From DAOTTX01 sp034437515 (lineage in GTDB: Bacteria; Chloroflexota; Anaerolineae; Aggregatilineales; Phototrophicaceae), in NCBI GenBank assembly GCA_034437515.1, contig DAOTTX010000425.1:1-57151 (forward strand): 57,151 nucleotides of DNA. The letters run 5' to 3'. Below the pieces are notes generated by a model that did no database searches, was not told the origin of the DNA, and worked only from the letters and a program-made list of their open reading frames with translations. Position 1 is the first letter of the stretch. The number at the start of each line of letters is the position of its first letter. Positions 14,943-25,100 of the stretch are shown here, piece by piece. Position numbers and translations under genes: made by a program.

Positions 14943-17432
14943 CTACTGCGCAATCTTCCCATGTAGATGTTCATACACAACCCTGCGCAGATATTGGATC
15001 GAGAACGGTTTGACCACGACGGCATCCGCGCCGATGGTCTGATAGTCCTTTGCCTGCTTGTGGAAAACGCTCGCCGTCAACATGATAACCGGCACATCCC
15101 GGTAAGCGGCATCTGCTTCGCGGATCATCATGGTCGTGCGAATACCGTTGAGTACGGGCATCTCGACATCGAGCAACACCAGATCGTAAGCCGCCTTCGC
15201 TAACGCTTCGAGCGCCTGCTCACCGTTGTTGACGAGGTCGACTCGCACACCTGGCTCCTCGAGTGCCTGCCGGGTCATAACCCGCATCATCGAGTCGTCA
15301 TCTGCTACCAGGATGCGCAGCGCACCAACCGGTTCTACCTTCACTTCATCTTGGCTGGCGGCACGCAGTAACAACTTATGTAAATCATCCTGACGGATGG
15401 GGCGCATCAGTTGTGCATCGAAGTAACTACCGTCCGTGTAATCCCATTCGACTTCAGTCACCGCGACCAATTGCTTCAGCCGTAGGCCCCACGTCCGCCG
15501 CAGCGAGGCCGCCATCGCCTCCTGAACGTCGCGTGGTTTCTTGCAGCGTACTAGCACGACATCGAATGGCTGCGCCTTACGTGCGGCAGATTCTAGTGTC
15601 GCTTGCAGATGGTCAAATGTATCCAATTCTGCGACCTGTACGCCCTGTGCCCGTACCTGCTGTGCCAACACGTAGCGACCGGTGCTCTCCTCATCGACAA
15701 CCAGCACATGCAGATGCGCAAAATCCGCACTAGTACCGTCTGTTTCATCATAGGAGACGGCAACGGGTAAAGTGAGCTTGAAAGTAAACGTACTGCCCGT
15801 GCCCGGCGTGCTCTCAACGTCGAGGGTGCCGTTCATCAATTCGATCAACTGCTTACAAATCGCCAAGCCGAGACCCGTACCGCCGAATTTGCGCGTTACC
15901 GAACCGTCGGCTTGTACAAAGCTCTCAAAGATGCTTTCCATTTGGTCGGGGGCAATACCGATACCAGTATCTCGCACGGCAAACGCCAGCCGAACCCGGT
16001 CTTCTTCGCCGCTGAGTGTCTGGATGTTAATCTCGACCGTGCCATCCTGGGTGAACTTGATCGCGTTGCTGACCAGGTTCATCAACACCTGCCGGATGCG
16101 CGTCACGTCACCGACGACCCACTTCGGCACATTTTCCTCGACGACTGTTTCAACCTCGACGTTATTGGTCTGTGCCATCGTCGCCAGCGTGGTCTTGACC
16201 TCTAACAGCACATCTTTCAAGTTCAGCGCCTCCGGTTGCAGCGTCACCTGCCCCGCTTCAATTTTGGAGAAGTCAAGCACATCGTTGATGATGTCAAACA
16301 ATCGGTGGGCGCTCTCGTGAGCGGCGGTCACGAACTCTTGCTGCTCTTCGTCCATCTCGGTTTCGTGCAGCAGTTCCAGCATACCGATGACCCCAGTCAT
16401 TGGTGTGCGAATCTCGTGACTCATGTTGGACATGAACTGACTTTTAAGTTGCACCGACCGCAGCGCCGCATCACGCGCCGCCAGTATAACGGCTTGCGCT
16501 CTTTGGCGCTCCAACACACGCGCATAACTTTCGGTGATAGTGCGCAGTGTGGCGATCTCTTCCGGCAACCATTCACGCTGTTGGCGTGTCTCATCGAAGC
16601 CGATAAATCCATCAATGCGACCGTCGATGTTCAAGGGGGCGATGATGACACTTTTGATCTCCTGCGGCTCAAGGATGGCGGTAACATCCTCTGCCAGGTC
16701 GTGGATGTCCTTCGCCAAAATTAACCCATCGCGCTCCAACGATGGAAAGAACGACGGCACCAGATCATCGAACGGCAACCCCTTGAGGTTATCAATCTCC
16801 GGTTGGATGCCCGGCGCACACCATTCGTGTGTGTTATCGAGGATGCGTTCGTTCTCCCGAAAGTGAAAGACGTAAGCACGCGAAACGTCGAGCAGTTCCC
16901 CGGTAGAACCTAGAACAGCGTTCATCATCTCGTCAACGTCATCCGATTGCAGGAACGACCGCAAAATACGCCGCTGCTGTTGTTCGATACGCAGCAACCG
17001 CGCCTGCCGCTGCCGCGTGTGCTCGGCCTCGGTGACATCCCGGTACTGCCACATATGCCCGGTGTATTCGTCCTCGATGAAAATTGGGATGTAATCCCGT
17101 ATGAAGATGCGCCCATCGGCTAGGTGCAGCACATCACCCTGCACCTCCACGCGATCCTGTAGGATTTGCTCCACACGGCTGATAAACTGCTCCGGTTGTT
17201 GAAAGGCCCCTTTGCTGACCTCACCCATCGCGGCGCAGTCCATCCCCAGCAGGTCATCCGGGACGGCATCAATCCCAAACATACGACAAAACTGTTCGTT
17301 AACGATGTCAATCCGGCGGTGTTCGTCTTCAACGAGCAGGCCGTCATGCAGGTTACCGATTAGCCTTCTTAGCCGGGTGGTCAATCGGGACAGATTATAT
17401 TCGAGCTTACGATATTGCGACGTATCCGACAC
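14943..17432 (-). CDS. Hybrid sensor histidine kinase (PAS-GAF-HisKA-HATPase-REC-REC)
   Basis: An 829-residue cytosolic hybrid kinase, numbered here from GTG 17432. A PAS domain (about 25-135) is followed by a GAF-like domain (about 165-310). Next come HisKA with phospho-acceptor H339 in SNMSHEIRTP, and an HATPase with N456 in LVSNAIKF, a DTGIGI box and GGTGLGLAI. Two receivers end the protein. The second receiver (about 705-825) has the DDD pocket and phospho-Asp D755 in YDLVLLDVEMP. The first (about 573-690) has Arg where the Asp should be (VVLVRCKKP) and is probably not phosphorylated. There are no membrane segments. The GTG start lies 4 nt after the STAS stop, with AGGGA overlapping that stop. 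A longer reading from 17480 would overlap STAS by 44 nt. Confidence 0.9.
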   Translation of the reverse strand: MSDTSQYRKLEYNLSRLTTRLRRLIGNLHDGLLVEDEHRRIDIVNEQFCRMFGIDAVPDDLLGMDCAAMGEVSKGAFQQPEQFISRVEQILQDRVEVQGDVLHLADGRIFIRDYIPIFIEDEYTGHMWQYRDVTEAEHTRQRQARLLRIEQQQRRILRSFLQSDDVDEMMNAVLGSTGELLDVSRAYVFHFRENERILDNTHEWCAPGIQPEIDNLKGLPFDDLVPSFFPSLERDGLILAKDIHDLAEDVTAILEPQEIKSVIIAPLNIDGRIDGFIGFDETRQQREWLPEEIATLRTITESYARVLERQRAQAVILAARDAALRSVQLKSQFMSNMSHEIRTPMTGVIGMLELLHETEMDEEQQEFVTAAHESAHRLFDIINDVLDFSKIEAGQVTLQPEALNLKDVLLEVKTTLATMAQTNNVEVETVVEENVPKWVVGDVTRIRQVLMNLVSNAIKFTQDGTVEINIQTLSGEEDRVRLAFAVRDTGIGIAPDQMESIFESFVQADGSVTRKFGGTGLGLAICKQLIELMNGTLDVESTPGTGSTFTFKLTLPVAVSYDETDGTSADFAHLHVLVVDEESTGRYVLAQQVRAQGVQVAELDTFDHLQATLESAARKAQPFDVVLVRCKKPRDVQEAMAASLRRTWGLRLKQLVAVTEVEWDYTDGSYFDAQLMRPIRQDDLHKLLLRAASQDEVKVEPVGALRILVADDDSMMRVMTRQALEEPGVRVDLVNNGEQALEALAKAAYDLVLLDVEMPVLNGIRTTMMIREADAAYRDVPVIMLTASVFHKQAKDYQTIGADAVVVKPFSIQYLRRVVYEHLHGKIAQ

Positions 17433-17436
17433 GGCG

Positions 17437-17784
17437 TTATCCCTGCGATTGTTTGATCGCCGCGAGCGCGGTGTGCTCATCGGCGTAGATGTGAAAGGCT
17501 TTGTCCAACCGGGTAAGTTCGATAATCGTCTGCACGACCTGACGCAGATTACATAAAAAGAGATCGCCGCCGTACATACGGCTACGTTTTAAGCCTTTGA
17601 CCAGCACGGCTAACCCGGAGGAATCGATAAAATCGACCGCACCCAGATCAACGATAATATTCGCTTGTTCCGCACTGAGATTTTCGTTAAACCATGTTGT
17701 CAGCTTGGGGACTTCGTAGGCATCAAACCGGCCTTCGATCTCGATCATATAGACATTATTGACAGACTTTACATGAAGATCCAT
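17437..17784 (-). CDS. STAS-domain anti-sigma-factor antagonist-like protein
   Basis: A 115-residue single STAS domain of the SpoIIAA/RsbV type. The phosphorylation loop FIDSSGLAVLV carries the S55-S56 pair, S56 being the expected phosphosite. The fold pattern (VYMIEIEGRFDAYEV, IIVDLGAVDFIDSSG, GGDLFLCNLRQVV) is complete and length is normal. Classical partners would be an anti-sigma kinase and a PP2C phosphatase, but neither is in the window. Instead the gene is directly upstream of, and coupled to, the hybrid kinase, suggesting a switch joining a phosphorelay to partner binding. GAGAA precedes the ATG. Confidence 0.9.
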   Translation of the reverse strand: MDLHVKSVNNVYMIEIEGRFDAYEVPKLTTWFNENLSAEQANIIVDLGAVDFIDSSGLAVLVKGLKRSRMYGGDLFLCNLRQVVQTIIELTRLDKAFHIYADEHTALAAIKQSQG

Positions 17785-17878
17785 ATTTATTCTCGTTGTC
17801 TCGTGTACTAAACTAGGCTTATTTTATTGCTAAAAGATAGATTTTATAATTAAAGTTTCTTAACTATAAATTAATTGC

Positions 17879-17911
17879 AAACGGGCGATCTCTTGCGGAT
17901 CGCCCGTTTTT
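17879..17911. terminator. Strong 12-bp hairpin terminator
   Basis: AAACGGGCGATC (17879-17890) pairs perfectly with GATCGCCCGTTT (17898-17909) around a 7-nt loop; T residues follow on both strands. It sits just past the end of the sugar-phosphate cyclase gene and would insulate it from the STAS/kinase operon on the same strand. Confidence 0.75.
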
Positions 17912-17944
17912 ACTTCTGTAGGAGGAGGAGAAGAAGAAGAAAAT

Positions 17945-19141
17945 CTAATCGCCAAAAGCTGGCGCGAGGTTTGCATAGTCGGTGGTGTGTTCTTGCTCGT
18001 ACCGGCGTAGATAGGCCATGCTTTCCGCCATAACATCGGCGTCAATCTCATGGACTTCCACACCCACGCCGACACCTTCCAGCAGCATAATCGTCAACTG
18101 ACCGCCAAGATGCTCCTGGAACTCCATCAGCCCTTTCAACACACAGCGATCATCGCTGCGGTCATGGAGGTGCATTTCGAGTTCCGGCGCGTAGACTTTC
18201 ATGCCGAGCTTGGTAAAGGTCTTGAGGATACGCTGCCACTCTACTTCGGAAATCATCCCCATCTTGTAGGAATAAGTCACGTCAAGCGCGATGCCGATGG
18301 CGACGGCCTCACCGTGACGGATCTCGTAATTGGAGAGTTGCTCCAGCTTGTGCGCCGCCCAATGTCCGAAATCCAGCGGACGCGAAGACCCCATCTCGAA
18401 CGGGTCGCCGTTGGTGGCGATATGTTCCATGTGCAGTTCCGCACAACGGTAGATGATCCATTCCATCGGCTTCATCTCACGGGCGGCGATGGCTTTGGCC
18501 TGATCATCAATGTAATTGAAGAATTCGGCGTCCTTGAGCAACGCAACCTTGATCGCTTCCGGCACACCGGCGAGCCAATCACGCTGATGTAACGAGTTCA
18601 GAAAATCGAAGTCGTTCAGCACGGCGACCGCTGGCGCAAACGTACCGATAAAGTTTTTCTTACCATAGGCGTTGATGCTGTTCTTCACACCGACCGCCGC
18701 GTCGTTCTGTGCGAGCACGGTCGTCGGGATGCGGATCAAGCGGACGCCGCGATGTGCGGTCGCTGCCGCATAGCCGACCATGTCAATCACCGCCCCACCA
18801 CCGATCACGGCGATGTAGGAATGTCGGTCAACACCGTAGTTGTTGACCGCATCACGGATGACATCGACATAGGCGTAGTCGTTCTTAGCAACCTCACCGC
18901 CCGGAACGATAATCGGGTCACGCACGAGGTTGATCTGGTGCATATGACAATAAGCGCGAATATCATGAATCAGCGTGGGGTGCAGCCGGGCGACGTTGCT
19001 ATCAATCGCAAAAAGTAGCTTCTTGTCTTCGCCCTCGACTGTATCACGCAAAATAGGATTGTCCGGGTTAAACAGTCCGTTGGTGAAGTGCGTTTCGTAA
19101 TGAAAAGTGACCTGTACGTTCTGTTTGATTGGTTTAAGCAC
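17945..19141 (-). CDS. Sugar-phosphate cyclase, 3-dehydroquinate-synthase-like (EboD-like)
   Basis: A 398-residue member of the dehydroquinate-synthase superfamily. These enzymes use NAD and a metal to cyclise sugar phosphates. The NAD loop is GGGAVIDMVGY (114-124). Metal ligands E195 (VPEAIK), H260 (LDFGHWAAHKLE) and H276 (IRHGEAVAIG) are in place. The DFGHWAAHKLE signature and the N-terminal VTFHYETHFTNGLF segment differ from true AroB and recall EboD-type proteins. I therefore doubt a shikimate role. No other ebo-like or aro gene is adjacent. The start is GTG 19141, with AGAGGGA 7 nt upstream. It is monocistronic, bounded by a strong terminator, and divergent from the CoA ligase gene. Confidence 0.8.
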   Translation of the reverse strand: MLKPIKQNVQVTFHYETHFTNGLFNPDNPILRDTVEGEDKKLLFAIDSNVARLHPTLIHDIRAYCHMHQINLVRDPIIVPGGEVAKNDYAYVDVIRDAVNNYGVDRHSYIAVIGGGAVIDMVGYAAATAHRGVRLIRIPTTVLAQNDAAVGVKNSINAYGKKNFIGTFAPAVAVLNDFDFLNSLHQRDWLAGVPEAIKVALLKDAEFFNYIDDQAKAIAAREMKPMEWIIYRCAELHMEHIATNGDPFEMGSSRPLDFGHWAAHKLEQLSNYEIRHGEAVAIGIALDVTYSYKMGMISEVEWQRILKTFTKLGMKVYAPELEMHLHDRSDDRCVLKGLMEFQEHLGGQLTIMLLEGVGVGVEVHEIDADVMAESMAYLRRYEQEHTTDYANLAPAFGD

Positions 19142-19354
19142 TTGAATATCCCTCTACGGACAAATTAGATTATTACTTACTCTCGTCCTCAATGATACAA
19201 GAGAAATACACTGCCTGGACAAAATTTCATAAAAATTTCGTTTTATTTTTCACCATCATCTGAGTGACGATCTCACCGTTCGTTTAGGTCATTTTCATCT
19301 GCTTACGGCATTATCAAAAAACTAAATCGAAATAGTCTTGTAAGAGAGCAAAAT

Positions 19355-20920
19355 ATGATTTTTCGTAGTCCTTACCCCGATGTCACCTTACCGGAAATGC
19401 CGCTGGCACAGTTCACCTTGCAGCACGCACCACAGCACGGTGATAAACCCGCCCTCATCGACGGCGAAACCGGCTACACGCTGACCTACGCCGAGCTTTA
19501 CCGACAGGTACAGAATGCCGCCGCCGGTCTCATCGAACGGGGTTTGCAAAAGGGTGATGTGGTCGCGCTCATCAGTCCCAATCGACCGGAATACGCGGTC
19601 GCCTTCCATGCGGTGATGTGGGCCGGTGGTGTGATTACGCCATTGAACCCCACCTACACTGCCGACGAGATGCGCAAGCAAATGCAGGATTCCGGCACGA
19701 CCCTCACCATCACCACCGCCGAACTCGCCCCGACGATCCTGGGGACGATCACCGCAACCGACGTCCGCGAGGTGTTTACCTTTGGTGAGGCGGTCGGCAC
19801 AACACCGTTCCAGACGTTGACCGAGACCGACAAAGCATCACCGGATGTCACCTTTGACCTGCAACAAGACCTGACCGCGCTGCCCTATTCCAGCGGGACG
19901 ACCGGCTTTCCTAAAGGTGTCATGCTGACCCATCACAGCACCGTCGCCAACATGGCACAGATGGCAGCCGTCGAAGACACCGACGAAAACGACGTTATTA
20001 TCGCCGTGCTGCCGTTTTATCACATCTACGGCATCGCACTGATTATGAACCTGACGCTCTACAAGGGCGGCACTATCGTCACCATGCCGCGCTTCGACAT
20101 GACACGCTTCCTGCAACTGATGCAAGATTATGACGTTACCCGTGCCTACCTGGTGCCGCCCATTATCCTCGGTTTGGCGAATTACCCCGACCTCGACCAG
20201 TACGACCTCTCCACGCTGGAAAGCATCGCCAGTGGTGCCGCGCCGATGAGCGAGAGCGTGGCGAAAAGGTGCATGGAGCGCCTGAATTGCTCCATCCGTA
20301 ATGGCTTCGGCCTCACGGAAGCTAGCCCACGTGTCGCCGTCAACCCGGAGGACACGACGAAGATCAAAATCGAATCCGTCGGCCTGCTAGACCCCAATAC
20401 CGAATGCAAAATCGTCGACCTGGACGGCGCTTCTCTGGGCATCGGCGAGGAAGGCGAGATCTGCATCCGTGGCCCACAGTTGATGAAAGGCTACCTCAAC
20501 CAACCGGACGCGACCGCCAGCACCATCATCGACGGTTGGCTGCACACTGGTGACATCGGCTACATAGACACCGACGGGTATCTGTTCGTGGTGGATCGTG
20601 TGAAGGAACTCATCAAGTATAAGGGCTATTCCGTCGCCCCCGCCGAGCTGGAAGACACCATTCTCTCACACCCGGACGTGGTCGATGCAGCGGTCATTGG
20701 CGCACCGGACGAAGCCGCTGGTGAGATCCCGAAGGCATATATCGTGCTGCGGGATGGCACGTCCTTAGACGAGCAGACACTGATGGAATACATCGCGGAA
20801 CGGGTCGCCCCTTACAAGAAGATTCGTCAGGTGACATTTACCACGCAAATTCCCAAGTCCGCATCGGGCAAGATCCTACGGCGAGTGTTGATCGAACGCG
20901 AACGCGCCGCCGGACAGTAA
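19355..20920 (+). CDS. 4-coumarate/long-chain acyl-CoA ligase-family enzyme
   Basis: A 521-residue adenylate-forming enzyme of the 4CL/FadD group. It activates a carboxylic acid to an acyl-AMP and then a CoA thioester. The P-loop-like YSSGTTGFPKG lies at residues 178-188. NGFGLTEASPR is near 317, GWLHTGDIGYID near 400 and DRVKELIKYKGYSVAPAELE near 420. The catalytic lysine lies in PKSASGKILRR near the C-terminus. The substrate (aromatic or fatty acid) cannot be decided. GTAAGAGAG precedes ATG 19355. It is divergent from the cyclase gene, and its stop lies 5 bp from the convergent SGNH hydrolase gene. Confidence 0.92.
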   Translation: MIFRSPYPDVTLPEMPLAQFTLQHAPQHGDKPALIDGETGYTLTYAELYRQVQNAAAGLIERGLQKGDVVALISPNRPEYAVAFHAVMWAGGVITPLNPTYTADEMRKQMQDSGTTLTITTAELAPTILGTITATDVREVFTFGEAVGTTPFQTLTETDKASPDVTFDLQQDLTALPYSSGTTGFPKGVMLTHHSTVANMAQMAAVEDTDENDVIIAVLPFYHIYGIALIMNLTLYKGGTIVTMPRFDMTRFLQLMQDYDVTRAYLVPPIILGLANYPDLDQYDLSTLESIASGAAPMSESVAKRCMERLNCSIRNGFGLTEASPRVAVNPEDTTKIKIESVGLLDPNTECKIVDLDGASLGIGEEGEICIRGPQLMKGYLNQPDATASTIIDGWLHTGDIGYIDTDGYLFVVDRVKELIKYKGYSVAPAELEDTILSHPDVVDAAVIGAPDEAAGEIPKAYIVLRDGTSLDEQTLMEYIAERVAPYKKIRQVTFTTQIPKSASGKILRRVLIERERAAGQ

Positions 20921-20925
20921 AAGGT

Positions 20926-21909
20926 CTACGGTGCTTCGACGGCCTGCCACACCGCATCGAGAGCGAGCAGCGCCGTCAAGTTCTGGACGCTGTGCCCGGC
21001 CTCAAACGCCTGCGATTGGCTATAATCCGGCGGCGCATAGCTCAGATGCACGTTATCGCGCAGGCCGTTGGCGGGGAGGGTCTGCGCGATGTGATCGAAA
21101 TCCCACAAAGGCAAACGATAATCAGCGGCAAGCTGGCGCAAAATCTCGTTATTGGTGTTGTCCTCACCCTCGAAGCGGTCGGCTTTCGTCCCCAATACCG
21201 GGATCACACCGGCTGTGATCGACGTTTTAATGATCTGCCGCATGTTGGCCTCAAACCGATCCGGCATCCCAACATCATTGGTGCCGATGCGAATCAAGAC
21301 GATGCTCGGTCTGTGCAAACGAAACTCACATTCGATGGCGTTTTCGTCCGCTTCGCAGGGAGCACCCGCCCACATCGGGTCTTGCACCGACCATGTATGA
21401 AAGCCGATCCGCACGGCGGTGCTTTCACGCGCAAATGAGCCGTCAAATTGCGGGATGACGGCTTGCAGGTGGCCCCACTCACCCAGATCATAATCGTCGG
21501 GGTCATCGAAGTTCGCCAGGAAATAGGGTGCGACACTGTTGCAATCACCGATCTTGCTAAACGCTCCGGAGTCATTACCAAGCGCCTGACCGTGCCGGTA
21601 AATCCGCTGAATGTTGCGTCGGGTAGCGGCATCTAAAACGACGACCTCGTCCAATGGCATCCCGTTGATCGTCTTGACCGCTGCCGTTGTGCTTGTGCTC
21701 GTAGGAAAAACGCTATTAGTCGCTGTCGGTTGCAGCGTGCGGGTCGGGGAAGGGGTCGCGGGAATGGTGGGCACCTGCGCCAACCGGATAAATTCCGGTG
21801 TTGGTGTGAGATCGAGTACCCGGCGACCATCGTGCAATGGCGATGCAAACGCCACACCGACGACGACCACAAATACACCGATCAACAAAACGCGCATTTC
21901 GCGCCGCAT
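20926..21909 (-). CDS. Secreted SGNH/GDSL-type hydrolase
   Basis: A 327-residue exported protein. An N-terminal membrane/signal segment (VLLIGVFVVVVGVAFASP) is followed by a Pro/Thr-rich linker to about residue 70. The C-terminal domain carries SGNH-like blocks: block I IGDCNSVAPYF in place of GDS, block III RIGTNDVG, and block V GLRDNVHLS with the Asp-His pair. SGNH enzymes are esterases/lipases or carbohydrate deacetylases, and the substrate is unknown. GAGGGG stands 7 nt before ATG 21909; the longer frame to 21945 lacks a site. A perfect extended -10 (TGTTATAAT on the minus strand, hexamer at 21945-21950) lies about 35 bp upstream. Confidence 0.82.
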   Translation of the reverse strand: MRREMRVLLIGVFVVVVGVAFASPLHDGRRVLDLTPTPEFIRLAQVPTIPATPSPTRTLQPTATNSVFPTSTSTTAAVKTINGMPLDEVVVLDAATRRNIQRIYRHGQALGNDSGAFSKIGDCNSVAPYFLANFDDPDDYDLGEWGHLQAVIPQFDGSFARESTAVRIGFHTWSVQDPMWAGAPCEADENAIECEFRLHRPSIVLIRIGTNDVGMPDRFEANMRQIIKTSITAGVIPVLGTKADRFEGEDNTNNEILRQLAADYRLPLWDFDHIAQTLPANGLRDNVHLSYAPPDYSQSQAFEAGHSVQNLTALLALDAVWQAVEAP

Positions 21910-21944
21910 TTTATCCCCTCGTGAGATTACGAATGATTTCTTCA

Positions 21945-21953
21945 ATTATAACA
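21945..21953 (-). promoter_or_regulatory. Extended -10 promoter of the SGNH hydrolase gene
   Basis: Read on the minus strand, TGTTATAAT gives a perfect TATAAT with the TGn extension. No good -35 hexamer is present, as is usual for extended -10 promoters. The predicted transcript would begin about 27 nt before ATG 21909. Confidence 0.5.
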
Positions 21954-22118
21954 GTTCCTCAGTGTGATGCCCCTGCAACCAGGCTTAACAAAGAGTTAAA
22001 CGGCAGATTGTAACGCATTGAAACGCAATTCTAGCAATTTACTGACAAAGATAGCGAGCGGAAACCTTGTGAAAACGGTAAACTCTTTATGGATTTATGA
22101 AGTTGGGGAGAAGTGCGT

Positions 22119-25100
22119 GTGAGACGTGTGTTCTTTTATTCTTTGTTAATGGCGTTAACGACGCTATTGCTCATCCCGGTAGGTGATGCGAGTGCCGCCC
22201 CCGTACCCGCTATAACCATCGACGCCCCCAACACCGCCCTCATCGGCGAGACATTCACGATTGATGCGACATTCCAGAACACCGGCGACCAGACCGGCTA
22301 TGGGCCGTTTATCGACATCTTCCTGCCCTCACGCGGCGCGGACGGTGACGACGGCCTGACGTTCGTCGAGGCGATCATACTCGGCGGCCCGGCGGAAGCG
22401 CGGGTGCTGACCTTCCCCGATGGTGGCGCGGACGGTGATTGTGTACGCCATCCATACTTACGCGAACAGGTATGTGGCACCGCCGGGAACACACTTGCCA
22501 TCATCGAGCTACCGTTGGGATCGGTCGTGCCGGGGCAGCGCGTCACGGAGATCGACATCAGCGTGCTGACCAGCCCGCTCGCCGATATCGGCGTGACGTT
22601 CAACTTACGGGCGCGGGGTGGCTTTCGCTTCGGCATCTCACCGGTTGATGACCCGTGCTGTGACGAACCGTTCGCCGGGTCAGAGGTCAACGCAAGCGTA
22701 ACGCCCAGCGTGTTGAGCGTCAGCAAGGACAACAGCGCCCCCGAATATGAGATCGCCACCGGGCCGAACGGCGTCCACACCTGGACGCTCAGCGTCGATA
22801 TTGCCGATGGTGCCACCCTCCCGGACCTGCGTGTGATTGATGCGCTCCCGGCACAAATCGAAGTCGTACCGGGGTCGGTCGCCTCCGCGCCGCCGAACAA
22901 CGGTAGCAACATCGCCGGTGGTGAGCTGATCGTCGAATTCGGGCCGATCACCGGCACCGCCGCCGCAGATGACATCATCGTCACATTTGACTTTACCGCC
23001 CCGGTCAACCAGAACCCTGATCTAAGCAGCACCGCCGATAATGTGGTGCGCGTCGATGGTGTGTGGACGCCGAACGACAGCCGCGACGGTGCGCAGGTCA
23101 ACGGGCCGTTTGCCAGCTACGGCTGCCCCAACGACGACTGTCCCGGCGGTGCGGCACCGATTCTACTGCCGTTCGCCGCTCAAAAAGTTGTTACAGGTGA
23201 TGTCAGCCCCGGCTCCACGTTGACCTACAGCGTCAACTTCCAGGTGTCGGATTACGCCGCGTTCGAAGGTGTGACCATCAGCGACCAGCTACCGGACGGA
23301 CTGCAATACATCGGCGGCAGCGCGGCTTTGACCTACGAGCAACAGGGCGCGGTCGTGCTCAACAGTGCGGCGATGGGTGCTAACGCCCCTGCTGGCAACC
23401 TCAACGGCCCGGTGACGCTGACGTTTGACGTTTCCGCACAGATCGGTGATGTGTTGATCGGTGGCTGTGTGCCCCCCGGCGGTGGCGTGAGTGACTGCGT
23501 GACGTTTGATTCCGGCGCACCCACCACCGGCACCCTGACCTATGACGCCCTTGTGCTGGAAAACTTCCAGGCAGTAGACCCCGAAGACACATCCAGCGTT
23601 GACCAGGGTGATGTGTTCATCAACGATGCGATCATCAGCGGTGATGCGGTAGACCCCGGTGACCTGACCACCGTCACCGCGCCCGGTGTGACCAATGACA
23701 CGACCAACGAAGCCGAAGTAGAGCGCGGTCAGCCGGAAAAGACGGTCTATGCCACCACTCAGACGGTCGCAGGCAACACCGTCACCAACCTGTGCCCGTG
23801 CGATGATGCCCAACTGACCCTCGCCCCCGGCGACTCGATCACCTATCGCATCCAGCAGAATGTCCCTATCAGCAGCTACGAAGACTTTTTCCTGACGGAT
23901 TACGTGCCGCTGCCGATCTTCCCACTCCCGGCGACCGTGCCGTTTAATCCAGTCATCAACGGCGACATTCCCCCGGAGGGGACGGCGAAATTTGGCCCGA
24001 CGGAAACGCTGTTCAACATCGCCGGTGCGCCTGCGGTGCTTGTTGATGCGCCGACCAACTCGATCACCTTTAGTTATGGAGACTTCAACGACGTCAACAA
24101 CACGGAAACCACCGTCGATCTATTGTTCACGGTGACGATGAATGATCTCCCGATTGCTGACGGTCTGTTCCTCGCCAACACCATCGAGCGCAACGAAGGC
24201 TCCACCAACGGCGGCAACGATAGCGCACAGGACATCGCCCAGGTGACCGTTACCGGGCCGCTGCTGCGTATGAGCAAGGGCGCGGTCAGCAGCACCGGCA
24301 CGGAAGTCAGCTTCGAGCCGCCGACAGTCGGCCCGGTCGTGTTCAACCCACCGGGAAGCGTCCCATCGTTCCAGCCGGTCATCAACTCGATTGACCTGGA
24401 CGACACCCCGATTGACAGCAATGTGAGCGGCGTCCAACCCGGTGATCTGGTCACGTTTGCGGTCATCATCGAAAACGAAGGCAGCAGTCGCAAAGGCGCG
24501 TTCGACATCCGCGTGCGCGACATCATCCCTGAAGGCTTCATCATCCCTGCTGCGGGTGCGAACCTACAAGTCCGCCTGGGCACGGGTGCCCCTGTCGATT
24601 TCAACGGCACCGTGCAGAGCTTCTTCACTGATGCCGGGATCGAACTCACCGACCCCGATGTCGATAACGGCGTGTGCGGCCCCTATGCCGATACCGGCGG
24701 CGCGAACATCATCGTCATCACCTATGATTTGCAATTGCAGCAGACCCCGCCCGGTAACGTGCGCAACACCAGCGAAACCTTTAACTACAGCAGTGAAGAG
24801 GGCGGCTCCGACCACACCGGTGACCAGGACATCACCACCACCTCGACCGTGTTCTTCTCCGGCGGCGGCGGGGACGATGGCGGCGATAGCGGCACCGCCG
24901 ATGGCGGCTCCGATGACGGGCAGGTCACGCTGATTAAATCCGCCGGGGAGCCGTTCGTGCAGCCCGGCGACCCGCTCACTTGGACGATCACCGTCACCAA
25001 TACATCAGGTGGTTTGCTCACCGACTTGACCGTGACTGACAGCGTGCCGCCCGAAGTCGAAGTCATCAGCCTGACCAGCAGCACCGGCAGCGTGAGCAGC

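Noticed and set aside
17917..17943. Purine-rich GGAGGAGGAGAAGAAG tract
   Set aside because: A short simple-sequence tract between a terminator and a stop codon; no gene follows it on that strand, so it is not a ribosome site.
17945..19141. Assignment as housekeeping aroB
   Set aside because: Active-site surroundings and N-terminus fit EboD-like cyclases better, and no shikimate genes are adjacent.
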